Assembly (NCBI RefSeq): GCF_023072595.1
Contig: NZ_JALLGK010000002.1
Span: 851,655-915,654, forward strand
Direction of reading: 5' to 3'
DNA from: Streptomyces sp. XM4193
GTDB taxonomy: Bacteria; Actinomycetota; Actinomycetes; Streptomycetales; Streptomycetaceae
Length of the DNA stretch: 64,000 nt
Shown: positions 33,133-42,343 of the stretch, piece by piece
Layout of the letters: each line of letters opens with the position of its first letter
Numbering within the stretch: position 1 is the stretch's first letter
Made by a program: the position numbers and the translations under genes
The notes under the pieces: generated by a model
Seen by the model: only the letters and a program-made list of their open reading frames with translations
Told to the model about the DNA's origin: nothing
Database searches by the model: none

Positions 33133-34653
33133 CTACTTCGTCACGGCCTTGTGGGCGTCGACGATGCCGTAGCCGTAGAAGCTGTTGACGTGCTCGGTGC
33201 CGACGCACTCGGCCGCGAACTCACCGTCACCGCTCGGGTCGTACTCCTCCGGGCACGGGGTGCTGATGGCCTGGGCCTTCAGCCGCCACGCCAGCTCCTG
33301 CGGAGAGACCTCGGAGTCCTTGCTCTTCAGCAGCGCCGCGACACCGGCCACGTACGGGCCGGCCATCGAGGTGCCCTGCAGGAAGGCGTACTCGCCGTCG
33401 GGCATCGTGGAGAGGATGCCGCCGTTCTTCGCCGGGGCGTCCGGGGTCTGGTAGCGCCCGTCACCGCCGGGCGCGGCCAGGTCGATCTGGCCCGAACCGT
33501 AGTTGGAGAAGTAGGACTTCAGCTTCTGCGAACCGGTGGAGCTGACCGAGATGGTGCCCTCCACCTGGGTGGGCAGATCCGGGCAGACCGTCGGGTCGAT
33601 CTCGCGCTCCACCGGGGTGGAGTCGTTCGGGCTGGAGTCGTCCTTGATCGTCTTCGCGGCCAGGTCGAAGTTGCTGTTGCCGGCCGAGGTGACGTGGGCG
33701 GTGCCCTTGCCCTGGGCGTACTTCATCGACCTGGTGACGGCCTCCACCAGCGCCTGCTGGTCGGGGTCGTCGGTGCAGGTGAACATCCACGGGTCGACGT
33801 AGTAGCTGTTGTTGGTGATGTCGACGCCCTTGTCGGCGGCGAACATGAAGGCGCAGACGACAGCCTCGGTGTAGAACCAGCTGTCGCCCGGCTCGCTCAC
33901 CTTGATGGAGGAGACCGAGACGCCCGGGGCCGCACCGGCGATGCCCTGGCCGTTGCGCGCGGCGGCGATGATGCCGGCCACGTGCGTGCCGTGGTAGCTG
34001 CCGTCGGCGTACGGACGCCAGGCGCCCTTGGAGGTGTCGGCGTTGCCGCCCACGCAGTTGGCCGACTTGTCGGCGGCGAAGTTCGGCGCCAGGTCGGGGT
34101 GGGTGTCGTCGACGCCGGTGTCGATCACGGCGACGGTGACGTCCTTGCTGCCCTGGTCGACCTTGTGCGCCTGGTCGGCCTTGATCTGCGGGAGCGCCCA
34201 CTGCATGGACTCCAGCGGCTCCTCGCCGCTGTCGGCGCTCTGGGCGCTCCGGCGCTGCTGCGCGGAGTTCAGGTACTCCGGCTTGCCGACGTCGGTGGTG
34301 GCGGCCGTCTTGATCGGGGCCGTACGGGTGGCCCCCGCCGAGTCGATGCCCTTGACCGCGCGGACCTCGGCGGCGAAGTCCGGGTTCTTGGAGTGGGCGA
34401 CGACGACGCCGATGTCCTTGAAGGCGTTGACGACGGTGCCGTCGGCCTTCTTCACGGCCTTCTTGGCCTTCTTGACCGCACTCGCGCCCGCGTCGGTGTT
34501 GACGACGTACGACAGCTGCGGACCGTCCTTGGGGGCGTCGTCCTTGGCGAGGGCGCCGCTGGCGCTGGGCAGCAGACCCAGCGAGACGGTGAGAGCGAGA
34601 CCGGCAGGAACCGCAATGAAGCGGCGTCTTCCGGACAGGGGGCTCAAACCCAT
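33133..34653 (-). CDS. secreted S8 family serine peptidase (subtilase)
   Basis: 506 residues. It has an N-terminal signal peptide (RRRFIAVPAGLALTVSLGLL, cleaved near residue 36) and an inhibitor-I9-like propeptide to about residue 120. The catalytic domain has Asp178 in AVIDTGVDDTHPDL, His221 in YHGTHVAGI and Ser429 in LQGTSMAGPYVAG. Several cysteines (200, 268, 293, 357) suggest disulfides. It is an extracellular protease or peptidase that probably scavenges protein. Start ATG with AAGGAG upstream. It diverges from moaA. Confidence 0.92.
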   Translation of the reverse strand: MGLSPLSGRRRFIAVPAGLALTVSLGLLPSASGALAKDDAPKDGPQLSYVVNTDAGASAVKKAKKAVKKADGTVVNAFKDIGVVVAHSKNPDFAAEVRAVKGIDSAGATRTAPIKTAATTDVGKPEYLNSAQQRRSAQSADSGEEPLESMQWALPQIKADQAHKVDQGSKDVTVAVIDTGVDDTHPDLAPNFAADKSANCVGGNADTSKGAWRPYADGSYHGTHVAGIIAAARNGQGIAGAAPGVSVSSIKVSEPGDSWFYTEAVVCAFMFAADKGVDITNNSYYVDPWMFTCTDDPDQQALVEAVTRSMKYAQGKGTAHVTSAGNSNFDLAAKTIKDDSSPNDSTPVEREIDPTVCPDLPTQVEGTISVSSTGSQKLKSYFSNYGSGQIDLAAPGGDGRYQTPDAPAKNGGILSTMPDGEYAFLQGTSMAGPYVAGVAALLKSKDSEVSPQELAWRLKAQAISTPCPEEYDPSGDGEFAAECVGTEHVNSFYGYGIVDAHKAVTK

Positions 34654-34810
34654 GTAGATCTCCTTCAGTGAGCGCTGGTCATCAACCACCCGTTCGGATA
34701 ACGGAGTTCACGTTCGGGTGATCGCTGGAACGTATCGACGGCGATAAACGTGCTACAAGAGCTCGGTCAAAACGAGATCAAAAGGCAACGCGTGGCGGTA
34801 CACAATCGAG

Positions 34811-34849
34811 TTCAACGATCTGTTGAATGTCGGCGGGCTGGCGTACTGT
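34811..34849 (+). promoter_or_regulatory. moaA promoter with palindromic operator
   Basis: The perfect inverted repeat ttcaac-gatct-gttgaa (34811-34827) overlaps a -35-like TTGAAT (34823-34828). A -10-like TACTGT lies at 34844-34849 with a 15-16 base spacer. A repressor bound to the palindrome would block the promoter. Confidence 0.5.
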
Positions 34850-34892
34850 CGGAAGCAAGAGGCGCGACGAACTGCTGGGAGGCTGACTCCGG

Positions 34893-35882
34893 ATGCTGCT
34901 GGACACCTACGGCCGGGTCGCCACCGACCTGAGGGTCTCGCTGACCGACCGCTGCAATCTGCGCTGCACCTACTGCATGCCCGAGGAGGGGCTGCAGTGG
35001 CTCGCCAAGCCCGAGCTGCTCACCGACGACGAGATCGTCCGGCTGGTGGATATCGCGGTGGCCGAGCTGGGCGTGAGGGACGTCAGGTTCACCGGGGGAG
35101 AGCCGCTGCTGCGCCCCGGACTGGTCTCGATCGTCGAGCGGTGCGCCGCGCTCTCGCCCCGTCCGAAGCTCTCGCTGACGACCAACGGCATCGGGCTGGA
35201 GCGCACCGCGACCGCCCTCGCCGCCGCGGGGCTCGACCGGGTCAACGTCTCCCTCGACACGCTCGACCCCGAGGTCTTCCGTCGGATGACCCGCCGCAAG
35301 CGCCACGCCGACGTGCTGCGCGGGCTCGCCGCGGCAAAGGAGGCCGGGCTCACCCCGGTCAAGGTCAACGCGGTGCTGATGCCCGGTCTCAACGACACCG
35401 AGGCACCCGATCTGCTCGCCTGGGCGATCGAGCACGAGTACGAGCTGCGGTTCATCGAGCAGATGCCGCTGGACGCCCAGCACGGCTGGCAGCGCGAGGG
35501 CATGATCACCGCCGAGCACATCCTGGCCTCGCTCCGTACCCGCTTCACCCTCGACAACGAGGGCAGCAGACAGCGCGGTTCGGCGCCCGCCGAGCGCTGG
35601 ACCGTGGACGGCGGCCCGCACACCGTGGGCGTCATCGCCTCCGTGACCAGACCGTTCTGCCGGGCCTGCGACCGCACCCGGCTGACCGCCGACGGGCAGG
35701 TCCGCACCTGCCTGTTCGCCACCGAGGAGTCGGATCTGCGGGGCGCGCTGCGCGGCGGCGCGCAGGACGCGGAGGTCGCCGCTCTGTGGCGGACCGCGAT
35801 GTGGGGCAAGAAGGCCGGGGCCGGCATCGACGACCCCTCCTTCGTGCAGCCGGACCGCCCGATGTCAGCCATCGGCGGCTGA
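34893..35882 (+). CDS. moaA: GTP 3',8-cyclase MoaA
   Basis: 329 residues, radical SAM enzyme for the first step of molybdenum cofactor synthesis. The N-terminal cluster motif CNLRCTYC (C21, C25, C28) and the C-terminal cluster cysteines C256, C259 and C273 are all present. The protein ends in the conserved Gly-Gly needed for activity (SAIGG). GGGAGG precedes the ATG. Its last 18 bases overlap the 3' end of the convergent small gene. No other moa gene is adjacent. Confidence 0.95.
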   Translation: MLLDTYGRVATDLRVSLTDRCNLRCTYCMPEEGLQWLAKPELLTDDEIVRLVDIAVAELGVRDVRFTGGEPLLRPGLVSIVERCAALSPRPKLSLTTNGIGLERTATALAAAGLDRVNVSLDTLDPEVFRRMTRRKRHADVLRGLAAAKEAGLTPVKVNAVLMPGLNDTEAPDLLAWAIEHEYELRFIEQMPLDAQHGWQREGMITAEHILASLRTRFTLDNEGSRQRGSAPAERWTVDGGPHTVGVIASVTRPFCRACDRTRLTADGQVRTCLFATEESDLRGALRGGAQDAEVAALWRTAMWGKKAGAGIDDPSFVQPDRPMSAIGG

Positions 35883-36098
35883 GTCGTGCCACTCCTCGAG
35901 GGTGACGACATCCTTGAGGAAGCCGCGCAGATCCAGGAAGTTCGACAGATGCTCGCGGTGGTCCTCGCAGGCGAGCCAGGTCTTCCGGCGGTCCGGGGTG
36001 TGCAGCTTGGGGTTGTTCCAGGCGAGCACCCACACCGCGGGGAGGCGGCAGCCCTTGGCGGAGCAGATGGCGGTGTCCTCAGTCGTCACGCGCCCCAT
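35865..36098 (-). CDS. small cysteine-containing actinobacterial protein
   Basis: About 77 residues. CSAKGC near the N terminus and CEDHREH in the middle place Cys and His as in a small zinc site. The [20 protein letters not shown] segment is strongly conserved-looking. I recognise it only as a widespread actinobacterial hypothetical protein. ATG at 36098 or GTG at 36089 could be the start; GGGG precedes the latter. Its end overlaps moaA by 18 bases on the opposite strand. Confidence 0.75.
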   Translation of the reverse strand: MGRVTTEDTAICSAKGCRLPAVWVLAWNNPKLHTPDRRKTWLACEDHREHLSNFLDLRGFLKDVVTLEEWHDSAADG

Positions 36099-36136
36099 CC
36101 AAACATGTGCACGGGGGCGAACCGCGCCGGGACATG

Positions 36137-36176
36137 ACGACGCCGGGCAGCCACGGGGGGAGCTGCCCGGCGTCGT
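36137..36176. terminator. hairpin downstream of the DUF3099 gene
   Basis: A 14-bp perfect stem (acgacgccgggcag and complement) with a 12-base loop, about 140 bases beyond the DUF3099 stop and upstream of the small Cys protein gene. Confidence 0.5.
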
Positions 36177-36314
36177 TCGGTCGCTCCGACGGGGGATGCG
36201 GAGCGCGCTAGAAGTATCGCACGGCATCGCCGCGCCGGTGACCGCAACCTCCCGAATCGCCGCCCCGGTGCAGTGTGCGCCCGGCGCGATGACCCTTCGT
36301 CAACTTCCCCCGGC

Positions 36315-36776
36315 TCAGGGCCCGTTCGAAGGCGCGCCCGGTCCGTGCGCCGCAGCGGGCCCGTCGGGCCCCGGGGTCCGACCGGGCGGTTCGGCAGGTC
36401 CTCCGCCGGCCCCCTGCCGGGACCGCTCGCCGGTCGGCTCGGGGGGTCGTTCCGCCGGAGTGTCGGCGCCCGCACCGAGCCGGGGCCTGGAGGGCGCGCC
36501 CAGCAGCGAGGACGGGATGGCGGGGGAGTTCTCCCGCCCCGCGTTGGCGATCACCACGGCGATGTACGGGAGCACCACCCCGAGGGCCAGCATCACCACG
36601 GCCAGCGGCCGCGAGACGTTCCACAGCGCGACCGTCAGCAGCACCGAGAGGGTGCGCGCCAGCATCGAGACGACATACCGCCGCTCCCTGCCGCGCACAT
36701 CCTCCGACAGGCCGCGACGCGCTCCGCTGATCCGGAAGACCTCTGGTTCGTGCCGTCTGCTCACCGTCACCACCAC
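36315..36776 (-). CDS. DUF3099 domain membrane protein
   Basis: 153 residues. The DUF3099 core covers about residues 10-85: FRISGARRGLSEDVRGRERRY, two membrane helices near 36-53 and 59-78, then NAGRE. The last 65 residues are a Pro/Gly/Ala-rich disordered tail. Function is unknown. The first GTG is at 36776; GTG at 36767 (VSRRHEPEVF) with GGGG upstream may be the true start. Confidence 0.82.
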   Translation of the reverse strand: MVVTVSRRHEPEVFRISGARRGLSEDVRGRERRYVVSMLARTLSVLLTVALWNVSRPLAVVMLALGVVLPYIAVVIANAGRENSPAIPSSLLGAPSRPRLGAGADTPAERPPEPTGERSRQGAGGGPAEPPGRTPGPDGPAAAHGPGAPSNGP

Positions 36777-36930
36777 CCCTTGACGACCCCCACGGTACGC
36801 CTCGGTGCGCGGCCGGTCCCGCCCAGGTCCGGGCGGGTGCGTTCACGCGTTCGGCTCACGTCGCGGTGCGCCTGGCGGTGGCGCGAAGCAGCCTGAAGGC
36901 CGCGCAGGGTGCGCATGAGACGGAGGCGTC

Positions 36931-37215
36931 ATGAGCTGGTTGTGGGCGATCATCGTCGGGCTCATCCTCGGCGTGCTGGCCCGCGCGATCCTTCCCGGCA
37001 AGCAGGGCATTCCGCTGTGGTTGACGGTCATCTTCGGAATGATCGGAAGCCTGTTGGGAAACCTGGTGGCCGGATGGATCGGCGTGGACAACACCAAGGG
37101 CATCGACTGGATCAGACACGCGTTGCAACTCGGCGGAGCGGTCCTCGTGGTCGCGCTCGGCGCGCCGCTGTACGCCTCGATGAAACGCGGCGGCGACGGC
37201 GGCAGGAGAACCTGA
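36931..37215 (+). CDS. GlsB/YeaQ/YmgE family stress membrane protein
   Basis: 94 residues, three hydrophobic segments, with the family pattern WAIIVGLILGVLARAILPG, IFGMIGSLLGNLVAGWIG and a last helix ending in a charged tail. It is often called transglycosylase-associated protein, although no such activity is shown. GGAGG lies before the ATG. Confidence 0.88.
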   Translation: MSWLWAIIVGLILGVLARAILPGKQGIPLWLTVIFGMIGSLLGNLVAGWIGVDNTKGIDWIRHALQLGGAVLVVALGAPLYASMKRGGDGGRRT

Positions 37216-37232
37216 GCCCCGCCCCCCGGCAC

Positions 37233-37280
37233 ACACGGCAGCGGCCGGCCCCCGCGTCAGGGGACCGGCCGCTGCCGTGT
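37233..37280. terminator. bidirectional terminator between GlsB and tyrS genes
   Basis: A 16-bp perfect stem (acacggcagcggccgg and complement) with a 16-base loop between convergent genes. Confidence 0.78.
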
Positions 37281-37335
37281 CTCGCTCCGGTCGCCGTGCG
37301 CCGGCCCGCCGGCTCGGAGGCGTCGGCTTGCGGGC

Positions 37336-38745
37336 TCAGAGGCCGGTGATCTCGGCCAACTTGCGCCCGGCCTTGAGGTAGACCGAGCCGGACGCCCCGG
37401 ACTCGGCCAGCTTCTCCCGCACGACCTCGGCCAGCGGGCGCAGCGCGTCGCTCTCCGAGAGCACGGCCGTCTGCTGCCCTTCGGCGGCCTCGACGACCAC
37501 GCGCAGCGCGTTCTGCTTGGCCAGTCGCCGTGCGGCCGAGGCGCTGGGCACGAACTCCAGCACCCGCGCCAGCACGGCGGCGACGCCCTCGGCGCCGTAC
37601 ACGGACGCGTCGACGGTGGGCAGCGTGCCGACGTCGCCGAAGGACTTCTTGGAGAACTGTGCGACGAAGCCCGCACGGGCCTTCATCGCACTCGGTACGT
37701 CGAAGAGCACCGACACGACCTCGCCCGCAAGGATCTTCTTCAGGTCCATCGGGTGCAGATCCCGCTCCGCCACCCGCCGGAGGGCGAGCGCGACCTCCTC
37801 GTCGGACCACTCGGTCCAGGCCTTGAGGTAGGGCTCGATCAGCCGGTCCGGGATGGACATGATCTTCCCGAAGACGTCCTCGGCGGTGGACCGCAGACCG
37901 ACGTAGTTGTCCTTGGACTTGGACATCTTGGCGCCGGTGCCGTCGGTGCCCTCGATCAGCGCGTTGGTGACCACCAGCTGGGGGGTCTGCCCGCGCAACT
38001 CCATCAGCTTGCGGCCCATCTGGAGATTGAGCAGCTGGTCGGCGCCGCCGAGCTCGACGTCGCTCTCCAGTGCCACCGAGTCCAGCGCCTGCGCCACCGG
38101 GTACAGCAGCTCCGACATCGTCAGCCCCGAACCCTCGGCGAGCCGGGTGCGGAAGTCGTCGCGCTGGAGCAGCTGGGAGACCGGCACCTGGGAGAGCAGC
38201 CCCAGCAGCTCAGGGAAGGTGTACGGGCCGAGCCACTCGCTGTTCTGCGCGAAACGGACCTGCTCGAAGTCGAGGAAGGGCCGGACCTGCTCCTTGTAGG
38301 TCGCCATGTTCTGAGCGATGTCCTCGTCGGTGAGCGGAGGCCGCTCGGCCGTACGCCCGGACGGATCGCCGATCTTGGCGGTGAAGTCCCCGATGATCAG
38401 GACGACTTCGTGGCCCATGCGCTGGAAGCGACTCAGGGTGAGCACCGGGACCGCGTGGCCCAGGTGCATGTCCGAACCGGTCGGGTCCACCCCCAGCTTC
38501 ACCCGCAGGCCGGTGCCCTCGGAGCGGCGCCGCTCGATGCGGGCGGCCAGCTGCTCCACTCCGGGCAGCACGTCCACCGTGCGCGCGGCGATCAGAGCGG
38601 CCTGCTCGTCGGCCGAGAGATCCGTCAGATCCAGACCGCGCCTCGCGGTCGTCTCGGTGAGCAGCTGCTCCACGGCGGAGTCGGAGGAGAGGTCCTGCGC
38701 CAGCAGCCTGCCGGCACGTGCGACGGAGTCGCCGAGGCGTGTCAT
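37336..38745 (-). CDS. tyrS: tyrosyl-tRNA synthetase
   Basis: 469 residues, class I aminoacyl-tRNA synthetase. HLGH (94-97) and KMSKS (273-277) motifs are intact, with the tyrosine-binding region LGGADQLLN between them. The C-terminal 80 residues form the S4-like RNA-binding domain. An N-terminal extension of about 45 residues precedes the usual start of the fold. ATG with AGGAAC upstream. A minus-strand TAGACT at 38880-38875 may be the -10 box, giving a leader of about 120 bases. I see no T-box. Confidence 0.95.
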   Translation of the reverse strand: MTRLGDSVARAGRLLAQDLSSDSAVEQLLTETTARRGLDLTDLSADEQAALIAARTVDVLPGVEQLAARIERRRSEGTGLRVKLGVDPTGSDMHLGHAVPVLTLSRFQRMGHEVVLIIGDFTAKIGDPSGRTAERPPLTDEDIAQNMATYKEQVRPFLDFEQVRFAQNSEWLGPYTFPELLGLLSQVPVSQLLQRDDFRTRLAEGSGLTMSELLYPVAQALDSVALESDVELGGADQLLNLQMGRKLMELRGQTPQLVVTNALIEGTDGTGAKMSKSKDNYVGLRSTAEDVFGKIMSIPDRLIEPYLKAWTEWSDEEVALALRRVAERDLHPMDLKKILAGEVVSVLFDVPSAMKARAGFVAQFSKKSFGDVGTLPTVDASVYGAEGVAAVLARVLEFVPSASAARRLAKQNALRVVVEAAEGQQTAVLSESDALRPLAEVVREKLAESGASGSVYLKAGRKLAEITGL

Positions 38746-39034
38746 CGGGGGTTCCTGTGGTTCGGGTCGGTGGGATTCGACGGTTCGACAAGGGCTCGAC
38801 CGGGGCGGACGAGGGGTTCGACGAGGTACGGGCAGGGGCCGGCGTGGTTGCGACGGCCGCGGAGGTACGGGCCGAGTCTAGTGGGGCGGCCCGCCCGCGG
38901 ATCCGGCCGGACACCGGTCGCCGGTCGGCGGGCGCCGGGGGCGGGCCGTGTGGGCGGTGGTGGCCGGCCGCGTGGGCGGCTGCGTCCGGACCGGCCCGCC
39001 CGTGTCGTGCGCCGGGCCGGTTCGGACCGCCGTG

Positions 39035-40432
39035 TCACACGCCGGGGCTGACCGAGCTCATGTTGAAGTCCGGAACGCGCAGTGCCGGCATCGCGGTGAG
39101 CGGGAAGTAGTCGCCCCACTCGCGCGAGAGGGTGCGCTCGGTGACGCCTGCCTCGCTCGCGCGGCCGAGCACCGCGACAGGCGACTCGTTGAAGCGGAAG
39201 TTGTTCACCGCGCCGACGATCTCGCCGCCCTCGACCAGGTACACGCCGTCCCGGGTCAGCCCGGTCAACAGCAGCGAGGCCGGGTCGACTTCGCGGATGT
39301 ACCACAGCGAGGTGACCAGCAGCCCGCGCTCGGTGTCGGCGACCATTTCCTCCAACGAGCGACCGCCGCCGCCGTCCAGCACCAGGTTGTCCGCGGCGGG
39401 GGCGAGCGGCAGCCCGGTCAGCTCGGCGGAGTGGCGGGTGGTGACCAGCCGCTCCAGCGTGCCCCGCTCCAGCCAGTCGGTACGGGCCAGCGGCAGGCCG
39501 TTGTCGAAGACCGAGGTGTCCTCGCCCGAGGAGTGAGCCACCAGGAAGGGCGCGCTCTGGAGGCCGTCGGCGTGCGGATCGCTGTAGAGGTTCAGCGGCA
39601 GGTCGGTGAGCCGCTCGCCGACGCGGGTGCCGCCGCCGGGCGCGGAGAAGACCGTGCGGCCCTCGGCGGCGTCCCGGGCCGCGGAGCACCACAGCTGGTA
39701 GATCAGCAGATCGGCTACCGAGCTCGGCGGGAGCAGCGTCTCGTACCGGCCCGCGGGCAGGTCCACCCGGCGTCGCGCCCACTCCAGGCGCCTGCCCAGC
39801 GCGGACTCCTCGGCGGCCAGGTCGATGTCGGCGAAGTCCCGGGTCGCACGGCCGGCCCAGGCCGAGCGCGTACGGTCGCCGGACTTGGCGTTGAGCTCCA
39901 GGGTCCCGGTGGGCTGGTCGTGGCGCAGCCGCAGCCCGGTGGAGCTGCCCAGGTAGGTGCTGACCATCTCGTGCAGGGCGAAGCCGTACAGCTCGCGGTC
40001 GGCCGCGCGGGAGCGGGCGAAGGACTCGCCGAGCGCGGGGGCGAAGTCGGCGAAGACCTCGGGCGAGGTCTCGGCGGGCGGAGCGGCGAAGTCCTCGTCG
40101 GCTGCTCCGCCCGGGACCAGCGGGCGTCCGTCCTCTGCGGGGCCGGCGTTCCGCGCGGCCTGCTCCGCGGCCCGTACGAGCGTCTCCAACTCCCCGTCGG
40201 TGACGGCGGATCGGGAGACGACCGCGGAGGCGGTGCCCTCCTGCCCGTCGACCGTGGCGATGACGGTGAGGTTGCGGGAGCGGGTGGTGCCGTTGGTGGT
40301 GAGCGCGTTGGCGGCCCAGCGCAGGTTGGCGGTGGAGCGCTCCTCGGCGATGACCACGCAGCCGTCGGTCCTGGAAAGCGCGAGCGCGCGTTCGACGACC
40401 TCGTGCGGTGCGGGGGTGGATGCGTTGGTCAT
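39035..40432 (-). CDS. TldD/PmbA family protein, TldE-like subunit
   Basis: 465 residues. It lacks the metal-binding HExxxH of TldD and has the PmbA/TldE pattern, with [22 protein letters not shown] and [10 protein letters not shown] near the C terminus. TldD and TldE form a heterodimeric metalloprotease that cleaves unfolded peptides and processes modified peptides such as microcin B17. The ATG overlaps the tldD stop by four bases (ATGA), supporting equal production of both subunits. Confidence 0.88.
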   Translation of the reverse strand: MTNASTPAPHEVVERALALSRTDGCVVIAEERSTANLRWAANALTTNGTTRSRNLTVIATVDGQEGTASAVVSRSAVTDGELETLVRAAEQAARNAGPAEDGRPLVPGGAADEDFAAPPAETSPEVFADFAPALGESFARSRAADRELYGFALHEMVSTYLGSSTGLRLRHDQPTGTLELNAKSGDRTRSAWAGRATRDFADIDLAAEESALGRRLEWARRRVDLPAGRYETLLPPSSVADLLIYQLWCSAARDAAEGRTVFSAPGGGTRVGERLTDLPLNLYSDPHADGLQSAPFLVAHSSGEDTSVFDNGLPLARTDWLERGTLERLVTTRHSAELTGLPLAPAADNLVLDGGGGRSLEEMVADTERGLLVTSLWYIREVDPASLLLTGLTRDGVYLVEGGEIVGAVNNFRFNESPVAVLGRASEAGVTERTLSREWGDYFPLTAMPALRVPDFNMSSVSPGV

Positions 40433-41949
40433 CGGCCGGCCTCCTGGGTGGTGTTGAGGATGTTGACGCCGCGGAAGAGCGCGCTCGGGCAGCCGTGCGA
40501 GACGGCGGCGACCTGGCCCGGCTGGGCCTTGCCGCAGCGGAAGGTGCCGCCGAGCACGTAGGTCTCCTCGCCGCCCACCGCCTCCATGGACCCCCAGAAG
40601 TCGGTGGTGGTCGCCTGGTACGCCGCGTCCTTGAGCTGGCCGGCGAGCCTGCCGTTCTCGATCCGGTAGAAGCGCTGCGCAGTGAACTGGAAGTTGTACC
40701 GCTGCATGTCGATGGACCAGGAGCGGTCGCCGACGACGTAGATGCCGCGCTCCACCCCGGAGATGAGCTCCTCGGTGCTCGGGCCGCTCGGCGCCGGCTG
40801 CAGGGAGACGTTGGCCATCCGCTGGACCGGCACGTGGCCGGCCGAATCGGCGAACGCGCAGCCGTTGGAACGCCCCAGACCGGTCAGCCGGGCCATCGAG
40901 CGGTCCAGCTGGTAGCCGGTGAGGACCCCGTCGCGCACCAGGTCCCAGGACTGCGCGGCGACGCCCTCGTCGTCGTAGCCGATGGTCGCCAGACCGTGCA
41001 CGGCGGTCCGGTCGCCGGTCACGTTCATCAAGGAGGAGCCGTACTCGAGTGTGCCCAGCCGGTCGAAGGTGGCGAACGAGGTGCCCGCGTACGCCGCTTC
41101 GTAGCCCAGGGCGCGGTCCAGTTCGGTGGCGTGGCCGATGGACTCGTGGATCGTCAGCCAGAGGTTGGACGGGTCGATCACCAGGTCGTACGCGCCCGCC
41201 TCGACACTGGGCGCGGCCATCTTCTGCGCCAACAGCTCCGGGATCTCGGCGAGTTCGGCGTCCCAGTCCCAGCCGGTGCCCTCCAGGTACTCCCAGCCGC
41301 GGCCGGCCGGCGGCGCGAGGGTGCGCATCGAGTCGAAGGCACCGGAGTCGGCGACCGAGACAGCGGTCAGCTCCGGGTGTGTGCGCACCCGTTGCTGGGT
41401 GGTGACGGTCCCCGCGGAGTCCGCGTAGAACTTGTTCTCCTGCACCGCGAGCAGCGTCGCGTCGACGTGGTCCACCCCGTCGGCCGCCAGCAGCCGCCGG
41501 CTCCATCGGGCCAACAGCTCGGCGCGCTCCTCCTCGGGCACGTCGAACGGGTTCTTCTCGTACGCCGAGACCCAGCTGCGCTCGCCGTGCGAGGGCTCCT
41601 CCGCCAGCTCCACGCGCTCCTGGGAGCCGGCCGTGCGCCGTACCCGTGCGGAGAGCTTCGCCATCGCCACGGCCTGGCCGGCGACCCGGGCCGCGGCGTC
41701 CATGGTGAAGTCGACGCCGGAGGCGAAGCCCCAGGCGCCGTCGTGCACGACGCGCACCGCGTAGCCGACGTCGGTGGAGTCACCGGACCCCGCCACCCGG
41801 CCGTCTCGCAGCCGCAGCGTCGCGTCGCGCACGCGCTGGCAGCGGAAGTCGGCGTGCTCGGCGCCCAGCGCCCTGGCACGGGCCAGCGCGGCGTCTGCGA
41901 GCGGGCGCAGCGGCAGCGCGGTGAACGTCTCGTCAATCGGTTGGGGCAC
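40429..41949 (-). CDS. tldD: TldD family metalloprotease
   Basis: 506 residues. The zinc motif HESIGHATE (HExxxH) and the C-terminal NFQFTAQRFYRIENGRL and GGTFRCGKAQPGQ segments identify the catalytic TldD subunit. GTG at 41949 (VPQPIDETF) is chosen because GGGAGG lies five bases upstream; an ATG 30 bases earlier would place that ribosome-binding site inside the gene. Its stop overlaps the TldE-like partner. No peptide precursor gene is visible nearby, so a housekeeping role is likely. Confidence 0.9.
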   Translation of the reverse strand: MPQPIDETFTALPLRPLADAALARARALGAEHADFRCQRVRDATLRLRDGRVAGSGDSTDVGYAVRVVHDGAWGFASGVDFTMDAAARVAGQAVAMAKLSARVRRTAGSQERVELAEEPSHGERSWVSAYEKNPFDVPEEERAELLARWSRRLLAADGVDHVDATLLAVQENKFYADSAGTVTTQQRVRTHPELTAVSVADSGAFDSMRTLAPPAGRGWEYLEGTGWDWDAELAEIPELLAQKMAAPSVEAGAYDLVIDPSNLWLTIHESIGHATELDRALGYEAAYAGTSFATFDRLGTLEYGSSLMNVTGDRTAVHGLATIGYDDEGVAAQSWDLVRDGVLTGYQLDRSMARLTGLGRSNGCAFADSAGHVPVQRMANVSLQPAPSGPSTEELISGVERGIYVVGDRSWSIDMQRYNFQFTAQRFYRIENGRLAGQLKDAAYQATTTDFWGSMEAVGGEETYVLGGTFRCGKAQPGQVAAVSHGCPSALFRGVNILNTTQEAGR

Positions 41950-42286
41950 AACTACCTCCCGGGGTCGGCCACCGATCATGCCTTGTCGGACCGTGACGGC
42001 GCTGCGGATGTCGGAGCGGGCCGCGGCCGCCGCAGCGGGCACTTCGGGCAGGCCGTGCGGAACGGGCCCCGAACGGTGCGGGGAAGCGGAGGGCGGAGCG
42101 TGAAGGGGGCCGGAAGGGCGGGACCTTGTCAGGTCGGGGGGATGTCTGTCGGGACCCGACAGGAGTCGGTGGATGCCGCTGTGGAGGACTGAGAGCGGCT
42201 GGCGGCATCCGGCCCGGTAGTTTGCGGAGTGCAGGTGTACGCGGTCCGGGGCCCGGCCCCGACGGCGGCGCCCGTTCTGTGCGACC

Positions 42287-42332
42287 ACGACAGAACGTAC
42301 GACAGAACCGTACGACAGAACTACGACAGAGA
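42287..42332 (+). promoter_or_regulatory. four direct repeats of ACGACAGAAC in the fabG leader
   Basis: ACGACAGAAC at 42287, 42299 and 42312 and ACGACAGAGA at 42323, spaced 11-13 bases, about one helical turn. An upstream cgttctgt (42273-42280) is the inverted match. The last copy touches the ribosome-binding site of fabG. This looks like a multi-site operator or an RNA-level element. Confidence 0.6.
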
Positions 42333-42343
42333 AGGTGTCTCTC

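Noticed and set aside
38773..38825. GGTTCGAC motifs resembling a tRNA T-loop
   Set aside because: No acceptor, anticodon or D stems can be formed around them; they are short repeats in the tyrS leader.
38745..38880. T-box riboswitch in the tyrS leader
   Set aside because: No T-box consensus sequence or tyrosine specifier loop is visible in the roughly 120-base leader.
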